Source of the DNA: Candidatus Kryptonium sp.
GTDB taxonomy: Bacteria > Bacteroidota > Ignavibacteria > Kryptoniales > Kryptoniaceae
Direction of reading: 5' to 3'
DNA: 64,000 nt
Assembly (NCBI GenBank): GCA_025060635.1
Contig: JANXBN010000002.1
Location: forward strand, 248,001-312,000
Under the pieces are notes generated by a model, which was not told the origin of the DNA, made no database searches, and worked only from the letters and a program-made list of their open reading frames with translations. Positions 17,877 to 26,975 of the stretch are shown piece after piece; within the stretch, counting starts at the first letter, position 1; each line of letters starts with the position of its first letter. Both the position numbers and the translations under genes were made by a program.

Positions 17877-18569
17877 ATGCTTAAGCCGAGGAAAAAGATA
17901 AAAAAACAGGAGCTGAAGGAAGACAAACTTGTTCTAACTTATTACAAAGCCCGTGAATTTGTGGAGAAGAATAAAAAGGTTTTGAGTTATGTTGTAATCG
18001 GTATAATAGTTCTTGTCGCAGGTGTAATCATTTACCGAAATAACCTTAGAGCCGAAAATGAAAGAGCAGAGATGCTTTTTTCAAAAATCATAAACTACTA
18101 TGACAATGGGGACTACAAAACTGCAATTGATGGGATTCCACAGCGTAATATACAAGGATTAAAATATATCGTTGAAAATTACGGTGGCACTGAAGCAGGT
18201 GAAATCGCAACATATTATCTTGCAAATGCTTATTATATGCTTGGCGATTATGACAATGCTCTGAAGTATTTCAAAAAATATGATGGGGATGATAAGCTTT
18301 TACTTTCCGCATCCCTTGCTGGAATTGCATCAATTTATGAGATAAAGGAGGATTATAAAAAGGCAGGGGAGTATTTTGAGAAGGCAGCGCAAAAGTTCAG
18401 AGAAAATATACTTATTCCAGAATATCTTTATAATGCGGGAAGAAACTATAAGCTTGCTGGTGAAAGGGAAAAAGCACTACGCTTATTTGAGAGGATAAAA
18501 AAAGAATATTCAAACTTTGCAAAAATTCGCGATGTTGAAATTTACATCGCATCATTGAAAAATGAATGA
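17877..18569 (+). CDS. Membrane-anchored tetratricopeptide-repeat protein
   Basis: 230 residues. A basic cytoplasmic N-terminus (about 1-37) is followed by one membrane helix (about 38-54) and TPR-type repeats in about 95-215 (AEIATYYL-like pattern, ANAYYMLGDYDNALKYFKKY, YKKAGEYFEKAAQKF, YNAGRNYKLAGEREKALRLFERI). The architecture resembles YfgM-type proteins that assist protein folding or secretion at the inner membrane, but this is only an architectural likeness. Its own promoter candidate lies at 17802-17834. Confidence 0.75.
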   Translation: MLKPRKKIKKQELKEDKLVLTYYKAREFVEKNKKVLSYVVIGIIVLVAGVIIYRNNLRAENERAEMLFSKIINYYDNGDYKTAIDGIPQRNIQGLKYIVENYGGTEAGEIATYYLANAYYMLGDYDNALKYFKKYDGDDKLLLSASLAGIASIYEIKEDYKKAGEYFEKAAQKFRENILIPEYLYNAGRNYKLAGEREKALRLFERIKKEYSNFAKIRDVEIYIASLKNE

Positions 18570-18595
18570 ATTAAAAATTTAAAGGTAAGAAATTT

Positions 18596-19036
18596 GTGGA
18601 GTTGATATCAAAAATTTCCTATTTCATTCACATTATATCTGCCATACTGATTGGTGTTTCCGCTTTTGGTTTTCCTACCGTTGAGTCATTTTTTAGAAGT
18701 GAGAACAGTTTGATCTTGCATAAATTGTCTATTAAATTTTCAGATTTCGCTCGGAATGGTGGAATTTTATCTTTAATTACAGGAATTTACAACTGGATAC
18801 TTATTGGCGATGTTCGTTGGTGGTTAATCGCTAAGATAGTTTTATTCTTATGGTTTGTGGTTTCTGGCATTTTCGTGGGCGTGAAATATATTGCAAAGCG
18901 TGAGGAGCTTTTGCTTGCAAATCAAGTTTCTGTAGAAGAAGTAGCAAAGGTAAGCAAAGCAATTGCGTATTACTCATATATAAATCTTGTGGTGTTCTTA
19001 GTAATAGTTTTCCTTGCCGTGTTTAAACCATTTTAG
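18596..19036 (+). CDS. Small integral membrane protein, function unknown
   Basis: 146 residues from a GTG start preceded by AAAGG. Four hydrophobic segments are visible (about 8-26, 52-70, 78-98 and 122-143), with WW in the loop before the third. The pattern recalls CopD/DUF2269-type four-helix proteins that carry conserved histidines or haem, but I see only HIIS and HKLS histidines and cannot assign it. It follows the TPR gene by 26 bases and is probably cotranscribed. Confidence 0.6.
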   Translation: MELISKISYFIHIISAILIGVSAFGFPTVESFFRSENSLILHKLSIKFSDFARNGGILSLITGIYNWILIGDVRWWLIAKIVLFLWFVVSGIFVGVKYIAKREELLLANQVSVEEVAKVSKAIAYYSYINLVVFLVIVFLAVFKPF

Positions 19037-19182
19037 TGTAATGAAATGTTGCAATTATGTTTTGTAAAAATTTCATAGTTAGTGAAAAAAGGTAAAAGTA
19101 TGAGGTTGTTTGCTTTCTGATTTTTAATGGATTTTTAGATTGTGATTTGTGGCATAGAATTTATAAACTTGTTGTTGAAACA

Positions 19183-19214
19183 CTTGACTTTTACGAAATA
19201 TAAGTTTATTTTTG
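19183..19214 (+). promoter_or_regulatory. Bacteroidota-type promoter of the type IV pilus operon
   Basis: CTTG, 20-base spacer, TATTTTTG, within the 273-base gap before the pilin-like gene. Expected start near 19221, giving a leader of about 90 bases ending in a strong AGGAGG site. The rest of the gap (19037-19309) shows no gene. Confidence 0.55.
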
Positions 19215-19309
19215 TTTAGAAGTTAGTTCTTTGATTATGGTTTTGTTTGTTTAAACCTTTTCGTTTTCTCAAAAATACACCAAAAAACAAACTTTAGGAG
19301 GTAATTACT

Positions 19310-19759
19310 ATGGGTCAACAGCAACTTTTACTCATCGTTCTTGGCGTCATCATAGTTGGAATTGCAATTGCAGTTGGAATTTCAATGTTCAAGAGCAGTG
19401 CGGTTGACGCCAACAGAAGCGCAATTGCAGGTGATCTTGCAAATCTTGCTGCAAAAGCTCAGAGATATTACAGAACCCCCGTTGAGCTTGGTGGAGGTGG
19501 GAATTCATTTGCTAATTTTGCTTTAAGCCCACTTGATACTGGAAATGCTAATGGTAGTTACAGAGTGGAGATATTAACAGGTGATCAAAAAATAGTTATT
19601 CATGCTCTTGGAAAGGAAAGGATTGGGGCTAATTTTGTTGCAGCTATTGATTGTGTAGATGCTGATAGAAGTAGAATTTATCAAGGTATTGCGTCTGGAT
19701 TGCAAACGACCGACGCAAATAGAGGTTATGGAACCTTACAAGGTTGGACACCTCAATAA
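19310..19759 (+). CDS. Pilin-like protein, probable major subunit of the pilus locus
   Basis: 149 residues. The N-terminus MGQQQLLLIVLGVIIVGIAI is a one- or two-residue leader ending in Gly followed at once by a hydrophobic helix, as in type IV prepilins cut by a prepilin peptidase. The residue at mature position 5 is Leu, not the usual Glu, and there is no positive charge in the leader. The rest is a globular domain with Tyr/Gly-rich parts and a single Cys. The strong AGGAGG site, own promoter and following hairpin suggest high expression, as for a major pilin. Assignment rests on position and N-terminus, not on homology I could test. Confidence 0.7.
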   Translation: MGQQQLLLIVLGVIIVGIAIAVGISMFKSSAVDANRSAIAGDLANLAAKAQRYYRTPVELGGGGNSFANFALSPLDTGNANGSYRVEILTGDQKIVIHALGKERIGANFVAAIDCVDADRSRIYQGIASGLQTTDANRGYGTLQGWTPQ

Positions 19760-19790
19760 AATTTAGCTCCTCCTAAAAATTCCTCCTAAG

Positions 19791-19818
19791 AGGGGGATGC
19801 TTTTATAAGCGTCCCCCT
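19791..19818 (+). terminator. Hairpin after the pilin-like gene (partial terminator or mRNA-stabilising element)
   Basis: AGGGGGA-GCTT pairs with AAGC-TCCCCCT around a four-base loop. It is followed by GG and then a loose T-rich stretch, not a pure T run, so partial read-through into pilC is likely. This would give more pilin mRNA than assembly mRNA. Confidence 0.6.
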
Positions 19819-19855
19819 GGTTAAAATTTTATTTTATTAAGGAGGTGAGAAAAAT

Positions 19856-21220
19856 TTGCCTGATTATCGCTTTGAGGGTGTAACATTGACGGGGCGCCCC
19901 GTTCAGGGAATAGTGTCTGCCGATAGTCTTGCTGAAGCAAAGAAAAAAATTAAGCAACTTGCAGAGCAGAGAAAATTTAAGGTAACGAAGATTCAAAAGC
20001 GAAAAACTTTTATTTATAAAGTTCAACGAGATAGTGAAAAGCCAATTACTGGTGAACAAAGGGCTTTTACGAAAGAAGAAGTAAAGCAAGCACTTGAAAA
20101 ACTTGGATATAAAGTTGTAAATATTCAACCTAAAGTTCTTGATTTTAAATTTAAACCACCTGAAACTGAAATAGTTACATTTGTTCGTGTCAGCGCTGAT
20201 TTGTTAAGAGAAAAACTTCCTTATAATGAAGTCCTTCAATTGCTTATAAACGATGTTCAGCATCCGACGCTTAGAGAGGCGTTGAGGGAAATAAACAATG
20301 ATCTTCGTCAAGGTAAGGACAGCGAAGAAGCGTTCTTAAAGCAGGAAAAAGTTTTGGGTAAATTCACGGCAAGAATGCTTGGGCTTGCTTCAAAAAGCGG
20401 AAATATGGCGGAGATTTACGAGAGCACCGCAAAATTTCTTGAGAGGAATGCTGAATTTAAGAAGAATCTTAAAAGTGCTTTGATAATGCCTATTTTCACA
20501 TTGATCGTTTTGTTTATTGCTGTTATTTTCTATGTTGCATATATTTTTCCAGAGACAGCAGAACTTTTCCTTAAACTTGGAACTGAACTTCCACCAATGA
20601 CAGCAGCTACATTAGAGCTAAGCCGATTCTTGCTTGATAACATGACTTATATTTTCTTTGGGTCAGCTTTATTGACTTTTGCTTTTATTTATTTCATTAG
20701 AACTCCTAAAGGACAGTTTTTGCGTGATAAGTATATTATAAAAATTCCTGTTCTTGGACCTTTGATTCACAAAACAACTATTGAAATTTTTTGTAGAGTT
20801 TTCTATGCTCTTTATGCAGGATCGGGGGAAAACATAGAGGCTATTCGCCTTGCAGCTGAAGCATGTGGTAATAAGTATATGGAACATCAGATAAAAACAA
20901 TAGCAATACCGATGATGTTAAGTCAAGGTAAGGGACTCGTAGAAGCATTTGAAGCAACGGGGGTTTTCACAAAAACAGCACTTGCAAGATTTCATTCTGG
21001 GGCGGAAACAGGAACCGTTAAACAAACAGCACTTCAAATTGCAAATTATTACGAAAAAGAAACAGTTTATAAACTTAAAAACGCGGTTGATTTTATTCAG
21101 CTTATGATTGCGATGATAATTATGATCGTCATGACCTTGCTTACGCTTATATCTTCCGAAACGGCAATGGTTAAACCGAAGACGCCATATACGATGATAC
21201 TTCCATTTCAAAGTTTTTAA
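19856..21220 (+). CDS. pilC: Type IV pilus inner-membrane platform protein PilC/GspF
   Basis: 454 residues from a TTG start preceded by AAGGAGGTGAG. It begins YRFEGVTLTGRPVQGIV, the usual GspF N-terminal repeat; a second copy-like segment (FTKEEVKQALEKLGYKV) makes the protein about 50 residues longer than the norm. Two GspF domains carry membrane helices at about 212-235, 262-285 and 415-438. Motif LREINNDLRQGKDSEEAF and KSGNMAEIYESTA are typical. It connects the assembly ATPase to the growing pilus. Second gene of the locus. Confidence 0.92.
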   Translation: MPDYRFEGVTLTGRPVQGIVSADSLAEAKKKIKQLAEQRKFKVTKIQKRKTFIYKVQRDSEKPITGEQRAFTKEEVKQALEKLGYKVVNIQPKVLDFKFKPPETEIVTFVRVSADLLREKLPYNEVLQLLINDVQHPTLREALREINNDLRQGKDSEEAFLKQEKVLGKFTARMLGLASKSGNMAEIYESTAKFLERNAEFKKNLKSALIMPIFTLIVLFIAVIFYVAYIFPETAELFLKLGTELPPMTAATLELSRFLLDNMTYIFFGSALLTFAFIYFIRTPKGQFLRDKYIIKIPVLGPLIHKTTIEIFCRVFYALYAGSGENIEAIRLAAEACGNKYMEHQIKTIAIPMMLSQGKGLVEAFEATGVFTKTALARFHSGAETGTVKQTALQIANYYEKETVYKLKNAVDFIQLMIAMIIMIVMTLLTLISSETAMVKPKTPYTMILPFQSF

Positions 21221-21244
21221 AAATTTTCACGAGGTGATGTAAAA

Positions 21245-23032
21245 ATGACGGTTGGTGTAGACATTACGGATAAACTTGGTTATACGCTTTTAAAGAAAGG
21301 AATAATTGATTATGAAACACTTGAGCGAGCTTTGAAGATCAAAGAGCAAGAAGATTCAAAGACGAGAAGAAGTTTGGCTCAAATTCTTGTGTTTGATTTT
21401 GGAGTTGATCATGACAGTGTGTTTAAAGAAGTTGCAAACCTTTATGGGTTCAGGGAGATCTATCTTGCGGATGAAAATATTGATAAAAACAGAATTGACT
21501 TTATAAGGAAGCTCATTGAGCCTTTGCCGCAAGCATTGAAAGATCAAATGAGAGAGGAAAAAATCTTACCATTGAAAAATGACGAACAAAGACCAGATAA
21601 ACTTATTTTAATATCTGCCGATCCAACGAGTAGGAGCATACCTCTTATTGCTAGGTCTCTTGGGGCTAAGAGATATGAAGTGTGTTATGTGAGATTAAAA
21701 GATATACAAAATTTGTTTGATAAAGTTTTCCCGCCGGAGAATGAGTTTTTAAAAGTTCTTGAAAATTCAAAAATTGAAATAACCGAGGATGAGCTTGAAG
21801 AGGAAACGCTTGATGAAGCAGCAATTGAAGCTGAAATAAATAAAAGTATGCTTGTTAATCTCGTTGAGGGAATGCTTGTTGAGGCAGTTAGAAAAGGCGC
21901 AAGCGATATTCATATAATTCCGAAGGATTCAAGGACCACCGAAATTCACTTTAGAATAGATGGAAAGTTAAGATTATGGCATGTTCAGGACGGTATAAGA
22001 CCTGAAGCAATTGCTGCGGTTGTCAAAGATAGATCAAAAAATGTTGATAGATTTGAGCGTGAAATGGCGCAAGATGGTTTTATTCAGAGGAAAGTTGATG
22101 GGCATATGATAAGATATAGAGTTTCTGTGCTTCCGATCGTCGGGAAGGAGTTTCAGTATAAGTTTGAAAGCATTGTAATCCGAGTTCTTGATGATAGAAA
22201 AGTTATAACTGATCTTGACAAGCTCGGATTCCAAGGTAAAGCAAAAGAGTTCTTTATCAAGGCAATTTCAAAGCCACAAGGAATGGTTATTGTAACTGGT
22301 CCAACTGGAAGTGGAAAATCAACAACATTAATGGCAGCATTACATTATATTATTAAACCAGAAATAAATGTTTTAACAGTTGAAGATCCTGTTGAATATA
22401 TAATTCCGGGTGCAAGGCAGTTGAAGATTGGTCCAAAAATGAATTTTGAGCAAGCATTAAGAGCTATCTTGCGTCACGATCCTGATGTCGTTATGGTTGG
22501 TGAAATAAGAGATAAGGAAACAGCGGAAATCGCTATAAAGCTTGCAAACACGGGGCACTTGACATTTTCAACCCTTCATACTAATGATGCACCAAGCGCA
22601 ATATCAAGATTGTATAAAATGGGAATTGAAACATTTCTCATTGCTTATGCTATAAATATCATAATTGCTCAAAGATTAATACGAAAGCTTTGCGAGAAAT
22701 GCAAGCGTCCTATAGAAGATTTGGATCCTGCTGTTCCTTTGAGTTTAGGATTTACAGAGGAAGAAATTAAAAATACTGTTTTCTATGAAGCCGTTGGATG
22801 CGATCAGTGTCATGGTGGATATAAAGGAAGAGTCGCAATTCATGAAGCGCTTTATTTTACAAAGGAAATAAGAAGACTGATCTTTAAAACGGGTAGGGAT
22901 ATTGATGAAGAAGCTATAAGAGAACAAGCAATCAAAGATGGAATGCTGACATTACGCGCAGCTGGAAGAGAAAGAATTAAACAAGGAGTCACAACGCTTG
23001 AGGAAGTAGCTCATGCAACAACGGAAGATTAA
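21245..23032 (+). CDS. pilB: Type IV pilus assembly ATPase PilB/GspE
   Basis: 595 residues. N-terminal MshEN/GspE-N type domain (about 1-190), then the ATPase: Walker A GPTGSGKSTT from residue 352, Asp box and Walker B region HDPDVVMVGEIRD, His box STLHTNDAPSAISR. Four cysteines in CEKCKRP and CDQCHGGY form the zinc site of GspE-type extension ATPases. It powers pilus assembly at the inner membrane. It lies 24 bases after pilC, with GAGGTGA before the ATG. Confidence 0.95.
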   Translation: MTVGVDITDKLGYTLLKKGIIDYETLERALKIKEQEDSKTRRSLAQILVFDFGVDHDSVFKEVANLYGFREIYLADENIDKNRIDFIRKLIEPLPQALKDQMREEKILPLKNDEQRPDKLILISADPTSRSIPLIARSLGAKRYEVCYVRLKDIQNLFDKVFPPENEFLKVLENSKIEITEDELEEETLDEAAIEAEINKSMLVNLVEGMLVEAVRKGASDIHIIPKDSRTTEIHFRIDGKLRLWHVQDGIRPEAIAAVVKDRSKNVDRFEREMAQDGFIQRKVDGHMIRYRVSVLPIVGKEFQYKFESIVIRVLDDRKVITDLDKLGFQGKAKEFFIKAISKPQGMVIVTGPTGSGKSTTLMAALHYIIKPEINVLTVEDPVEYIIPGARQLKIGPKMNFEQALRAILRHDPDVVMVGEIRDKETAEIAIKLANTGHLTFSTLHTNDAPSAISRLYKMGIETFLIAYAINIIIAQRLIRKLCEKCKRPIEDLDPAVPLSLGFTEEEIKNTVFYEAVGCDQCHGGYKGRVAIHEALYFTKEIRRLIFKTGRDIDEEAIREQAIKDGMLTLRAAGRERIKQGVTTLEEVAHATTED

Positions 23033-23051
23033 TAAAATTTGAATAAGTTTT

Positions 23052-23603
23052 ATGGGCACAGGACAAACATTAATAACAATTTTGGCGCTGGCTCTTCTTT
23101 CGCTTGCGGTTTTGAATATAAATCGTGGGCTTTCAAGTCATGATGTCTCACTAGCTCAAAATAGATATCGTCTTGAAGCACTATCAATCGCAACTTCATA
23201 TATTGAGCAAGCATCACAATATTACTTTGATGAAGCCGTCGCAGATACAAATAACACTGCCAAAACAGATCCAAACACATTTTCGGCTACGCTTGGACTT
23301 GATGCTGATGATACAACAGCAATGGGGATGATAGAAATTGATGATTTTGACGACTATAACAGTATAACTCGCATAGATACAGGAAAAAGCAGCGTGATTT
23401 ATAAAGTATTTTTCAAAGTTAATTATGTTGATCTATCTGGCAATAGAGTCGTGCCTGTTTCATATAAGACATTTCATAAACAGATGACAGTTTTTGTGAT
23501 GGATAATTACGATCCACCTTTAATTTACAGAGAGACAGCGCTTGGAAAAGTGAGGGATACTGTTAAAATTAGCTTCGTTTATAGTTATTGGTTCTATAAT
23601 TAA
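23052..23603 (+). CDS. Pilin-like minor subunit candidate
   Basis: 183 residues. N-terminus MGTGQTLITILALALLSLAV has the same plan as the first pilin-like protein: a tiny leader with Gly and then a hydrophobic helix, again without Glu at position 5. After about residue 24 it becomes polar (NRGLSSHDVSLAQNRYRLEA), with a long N-terminal helix as in pilins. Position between pilB and other pilin-like genes supports a minor pilin. No homology claim beyond this. Confidence 0.6.
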   Translation: MGTGQTLITILALALLSLAVLNINRGLSSHDVSLAQNRYRLEALSIATSYIEQASQYYFDEAVADTNNTAKTDPNTFSATLGLDADDTTAMGMIEIDDFDDYNSITRIDTGKSSVIYKVFFKVNYVDLSGNRVVPVSYKTFHKQMTVFVMDNYDPPLIYRETALGKVRDTVKISFVYSYWFYN

Positions 23604-23616
23604 AATTTTAATTTCT

Positions 23617-24309
23617 ATGGCCTCAATTCTTGATTACATAATGGCAACTGTCATCGGTGGAGTTATTTTACTTATTACGATTGTTGTCACTGACACCACA
23701 ACCCGCGATTTTGCCAATTATAATTCCGATGCCATTACTCAAATAAATCTTGCGAATATGTCCAGCATAATTGAATACGATTTGAGAAAAATGGGGTATG
23801 GGGTTCCAGAAGGGAATCGTATTCTTTTTATAGCCCGTCCTAATCATCTTAAGTTTATAGCTCATTTGAATCGTGAGTTTGACTACTTCGGGCATGTAAT
23901 ACCGCATAGAGATAACATTGCTGATACAATTGAGTATATTATAACTCTTGCTGAAAAAATTGATTATGGCGACACAAGTTTGTTTATTTATAAAATCACG
24001 AGAATATTAAAGGTCACTGGTGAAGGAGTTCGTTCAACAGACATTGGAAGAATCGGGAATGGACAAGTTTTTAGATACCTTGATCAAATAGGTAATCCAG
24101 TTGATCCAGGAAGTGAGTTAGTTGCGTCAAAGATGGTTGAGGTTACTTTAACAGCCTTTAATCCTCGTGTTGTGTTATCACCTGAACTTGTGCGTAAGGA
24201 GGTTTCTGGCATTAAGGATCGGGAGTTTAGAAAGAAAGAGTTGAGACGATTACTGCGTACATCCTTCTGGCGACAGACACGGCTTGTTTCAAAGAATTTA
24301 AGAAGATAA
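23617..24309 (+). CDS. Pilin-like / PilW-like minor subunit candidate
   Basis: 230 residues. N-terminal hydrophobic helix at about 8-26 (MATVIGGVILLITIVVT) followed by a polar helix (INLANMSSIIEYDLRKMGYGVPEGNRI). The SSIIEYDLRKMGYG segment is like the helix-to-globule junction of PilW/PilV-type minor pilins. It lies 13 bases after the previous gene and 14 before the next. Confidence 0.55.
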   Translation: MASILDYIMATVIGGVILLITIVVTDTTTRDFANYNSDAITQINLANMSSIIEYDLRKMGYGVPEGNRILFIARPNHLKFIAHLNREFDYFGHVIPHRDNIADTIEYIITLAEKIDYGDTSLFIYKITRILKVTGEGVRSTDIGRIGNGQVFRYLDQIGNPVDPGSELVASKMVEVTLTAFNPRVVLSPELVRKEVSGIKDREFRKKELRRLLRTSFWRQTRLVSKNLRR

Positions 24310-24323
24310 GGAGGGGAAGAGAT

Positions 24324-25676
24324 ATGTTTGGAAAAACATCACTGTTAATACTCATTGGGTTTATCACAGCGTTTTCAATTTATCAACTTCGCTTAACTCG
24401 TGCTGTAATTTCTGCAACTGATAGTTTTAATTATTATTATGCGAAAACCTTGGTTCATGAAACAGCTGTAAGTGCAATGAATATCGGGGTAAGTAGAGTT
24501 TGGAAGGATGGAACGATAAATACAACCTTTAATGTCGTAATGAACAATTGCACAGCTGTGGTTAGAATTCATCCTGTTATACCTGATTCAATTGTTAGAT
24601 TAAGTGTTAAAGCAAGAGGATATGCATTTGTAGATACATATTATGCTAAATATAGAAGACCATACCAAATTGAGGATTCAGCGTTTGCATATTTTGTATA
24701 TTCAAGTGCTCCTGTGACACCAGCTTCAAGATATTTTTGGTATACTGGAACAGAATTTTATGCTGGAGCTCCTGTTTACTGGATAGATGGTGATACAGTT
24801 TGGGGTCCTGTTCATACTAATGGTGTTTTACATACATATGGCTCACCTGTTTTTTATGACAAAGTTACTGCATATTCTGGAATAAATCCACAACCGACCT
24901 CTAACAGAAATAAAGCAAAATTCTATGGTGGATGGGAAGTTGGTATATATGCTGAAATTCCATCCGATATGAACAGGACTAAAACAGCAGCAATAAATGG
25001 TGGTGGAGTTATTAACCAAGCAACTTATTTTAAATTTTTGCCTGATGGCAGAGTTGTAAGAAGAAGAATAACTGGATGGACACAACAATGGATCGGAAGC
25101 TCAAGTTATAGAAGACAGCGATCAGTACCGCAATTAGCTGCACCTGATACGATTAGTATTTCACAGTTAAGCTCAACAGGTGTTATTTGGGTTAGAGGTG
25201 AAGTTGTTGTAGAAGGCACTCTAAATGGTCAATTAACTATCTTAGCTGATGGAAATATAAGAATATGGGATGATATAAGATATGCAAGTGATCCGAATGT
25301 TAATCCGAATTCTGATGATTTTCTTGGGCTCGTCTCATATCAAAATGTCATAATAGCTGATAGCGATCCAAATCAAAACGATGTCGTTATTCAAGCGGCT
25401 ATCATGGCGTACAATGGTGGTTCCAATGACCGCAGTTTTATAGCTGAAAACTGGGATAAGAGGCCACCTTCTGGAGCTATTTATTTAACGGGAAGCATAT
25501 GTCAAGAGCAAAGGGGACCGGTGGGACGATTCGCTGGAGCTAGTGGAATAATTCAAAATGGTTTTAGTAAAAGATATAGATATGATCCAAGGTTTAGAGA
25601 TAAAGCACCGCCGTATTATCCGCTTGTAAGCTACCCAGGTATACGACAATTAAGGTTAGTTTCATGGTGGGAATGA
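24324..25676 (+). CDS. PilX-like (DUF4900-type) pilus-associated protein
   Basis: 450 residues. N-terminus MFGKTSLLILIGFITAFSIY has a three-residue leader ending in Gly, a Lys and a hydrophobic helix. The large C-terminal part is rich in Tyr, Trp and Gly; segments such as DTVWGPVHTNGVLHTYGSPV and GEVVVEGTLNGQLTILADGN resemble DUF4900/PilX-N proteins that have a prepilin helix and a beta-helical extracellular domain. It may be a tip-located adhesin or minor pilin. A GGAGGGGA site precedes the ATG. Confidence 0.6.
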   Translation: MFGKTSLLILIGFITAFSIYQLRLTRAVISATDSFNYYYAKTLVHETAVSAMNIGVSRVWKDGTINTTFNVVMNNCTAVVRIHPVIPDSIVRLSVKARGYAFVDTYYAKYRRPYQIEDSAFAYFVYSSAPVTPASRYFWYTGTEFYAGAPVYWIDGDTVWGPVHTNGVLHTYGSPVFYDKVTAYSGINPQPTSNRNKAKFYGGWEVGIYAEIPSDMNRTKTAAINGGGVINQATYFKFLPDGRVVRRRITGWTQQWIGSSSYRRQRSVPQLAAPDTISISQLSSTGVIWVRGEVVVEGTLNGQLTILADGNIRIWDDIRYASDPNVNPNSDDFLGLVSYQNVIIADSDPNQNDVVIQAAIMAYNGGSNDRSFIAENWDKRPPSGAIYLTGSICQEQRGPVGRFAGASGIIQNGFSKRYRYDPRFRDKAPPYYPLVSYPGIRQLRLVSWWE

Positions 25677-25700
25677 AAATAAAACTTTTAAGTTAACCCT

Positions 25701-26945
25701 ATGCCAGTAAATCCGCAAATTATTAAAGAGGCGAAAGAATTGTTGAGTTCGCTTGCTAGTAAAGTTCCAGTTACACTTTTTAGTGTAGAGAAACAAATGT
25801 ATATCGGTGATGAGCTAATAAGAAAGATGTCGGAAAATCAGAAACTTATCTTGAGAGATTTGATAAATATGTTTCTTTTGAGAATGAGAGAACTTGAGGC
25901 ATCTGATATAGATTTTGGGGGGTGGGGTTCCAGGAAAATGGTTTGGCTTAGAATTCACGGCGCCAAAAAACCAATACCAGAATTTGGAACTTATGAAACT
26001 GACGAGTTTAACATTTTGATACAAAGCTTGCTTATGGAAAGACAAAGGCAATACCTTTACGAGAATAGAAATCTTGATTTTTCATACACATTTAAAGATC
26101 AGAATGGAACAATTTATCGTTATCGTGCGGATGCTTATTTTGAACTTGATGATCTTGCTTTAAATATGAGGGCGATAAATACTCAAATACGACCTTATGA
26201 AAGTTATGGATTTCATCCGAATGTTACTAAAGTTTTAAGTTTGCAATATACAAAAGAGGGATTAATTCTCGTTACGGGGATAACAGGTTCTGGTAAAAGC
26301 ACCACGCTTGATGCTATAGTTGATCTTAACAACAGGACTGTTGAAGGACATATTATTATAATTGCCTCGCCAGTTGAATATGTTCACGAATCAAAGCGTT
26401 GTATAATTCGCCATAGAGAAGTTGGTAGAGATACTATGTCGTTTAAACAGGGAACGATAGAAGCGTTGCGTCAAGATCCTGACATAATTATAATTGGGGA
26501 GATGAGGGATCCAGATACAATCATGGCTGCACTTGAAGTAGCAGATAGTGGGCATAAAGTTTTATCAACACTTCATACTTCTTCAGCTGTTGAAAGTATT
26601 GATAGAATAATTGGAGAAGTTCCACCAATTGAACAAGAAAGAGTTAGAAATAGGTTAGCTGATATTTTAAAATGTGTGATCTCTCAGAAACTTGTCCCAA
26701 GTTTAGATGGGAGAAGAGTTCTTGCCAAAGAAGTAATGGTTATGACACCTTCAATAAGATCGGCTATAAAGAACAATAACACTGGTGAAATTTATCAAAT
26801 GATCGCTGAAGGAGCTGAATATGGGATGATAACGATGGAGCAAGATTTAAGACGACTTTATCTTGAAAGAAAAATTTCGCTTGAAACGGCTATCAATTTT
26901 GCAAATAACAAACGAAGAATGCAACAACTTCTACAAGCAGCATAA
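25701..26945 (+). CDS. pilT: Pilus retraction ATPase PilT-like
   Basis: 414 residues. Walker A GITGSGKSTT starts at residue 193; the Asp box/Walker B region is RQDPDIIIIGEMRDPDT and the His box STLHTSSAVESIDR. The C-terminal TPSIRSAIKNNNTGEIYQMI corresponds to the AIRNLIRE region that marks PilT. No zinc cysteines, unlike PilB. It indicates that the pilus is retractile, separating this locus from a type II secretion system. The N-terminal 60 residues are longer than in typical PilT. Follows the PilX-like gene by 24 bases. Confidence 0.88.
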   Translation: MPVNPQIIKEAKELLSSLASKVPVTLFSVEKQMYIGDELIRKMSENQKLILRDLINMFLLRMRELEASDIDFGGWGSRKMVWLRIHGAKKPIPEFGTYETDEFNILIQSLLMERQRQYLYENRNLDFSYTFKDQNGTIYRYRADAYFELDDLALNMRAINTQIRPYESYGFHPNVTKVLSLQYTKEGLILVTGITGSGKSTTLDAIVDLNNRTVEGHIIIIASPVEYVHESKRCIIRHREVGRDTMSFKQGTIEALRQDPDIIIIGEMRDPDTIMAALEVADSGHKVLSTLHTSSAVESIDRIIGEVPPIEQERVRNRLADILKCVISQKLVPSLDGRRVLAKEVMVMTPSIRSAIKNNNTGEIYQMIAEGAEYGMITMEQDLRRLYLERKISLETAINFANNKRRMQQLLQAA

Positions 26946-26975
26946 TAATATTCAAACAACAAAATTATTATCGCG

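Noticed and set aside
19175-19204. A classical TTGAAA-N18-TATAAG promoter before the pilin gene
   Set aside because: It fits loosely, but the overlapping CTTG-N20-TATTTTTG matches the pattern seen upstream of many other genes in the window.
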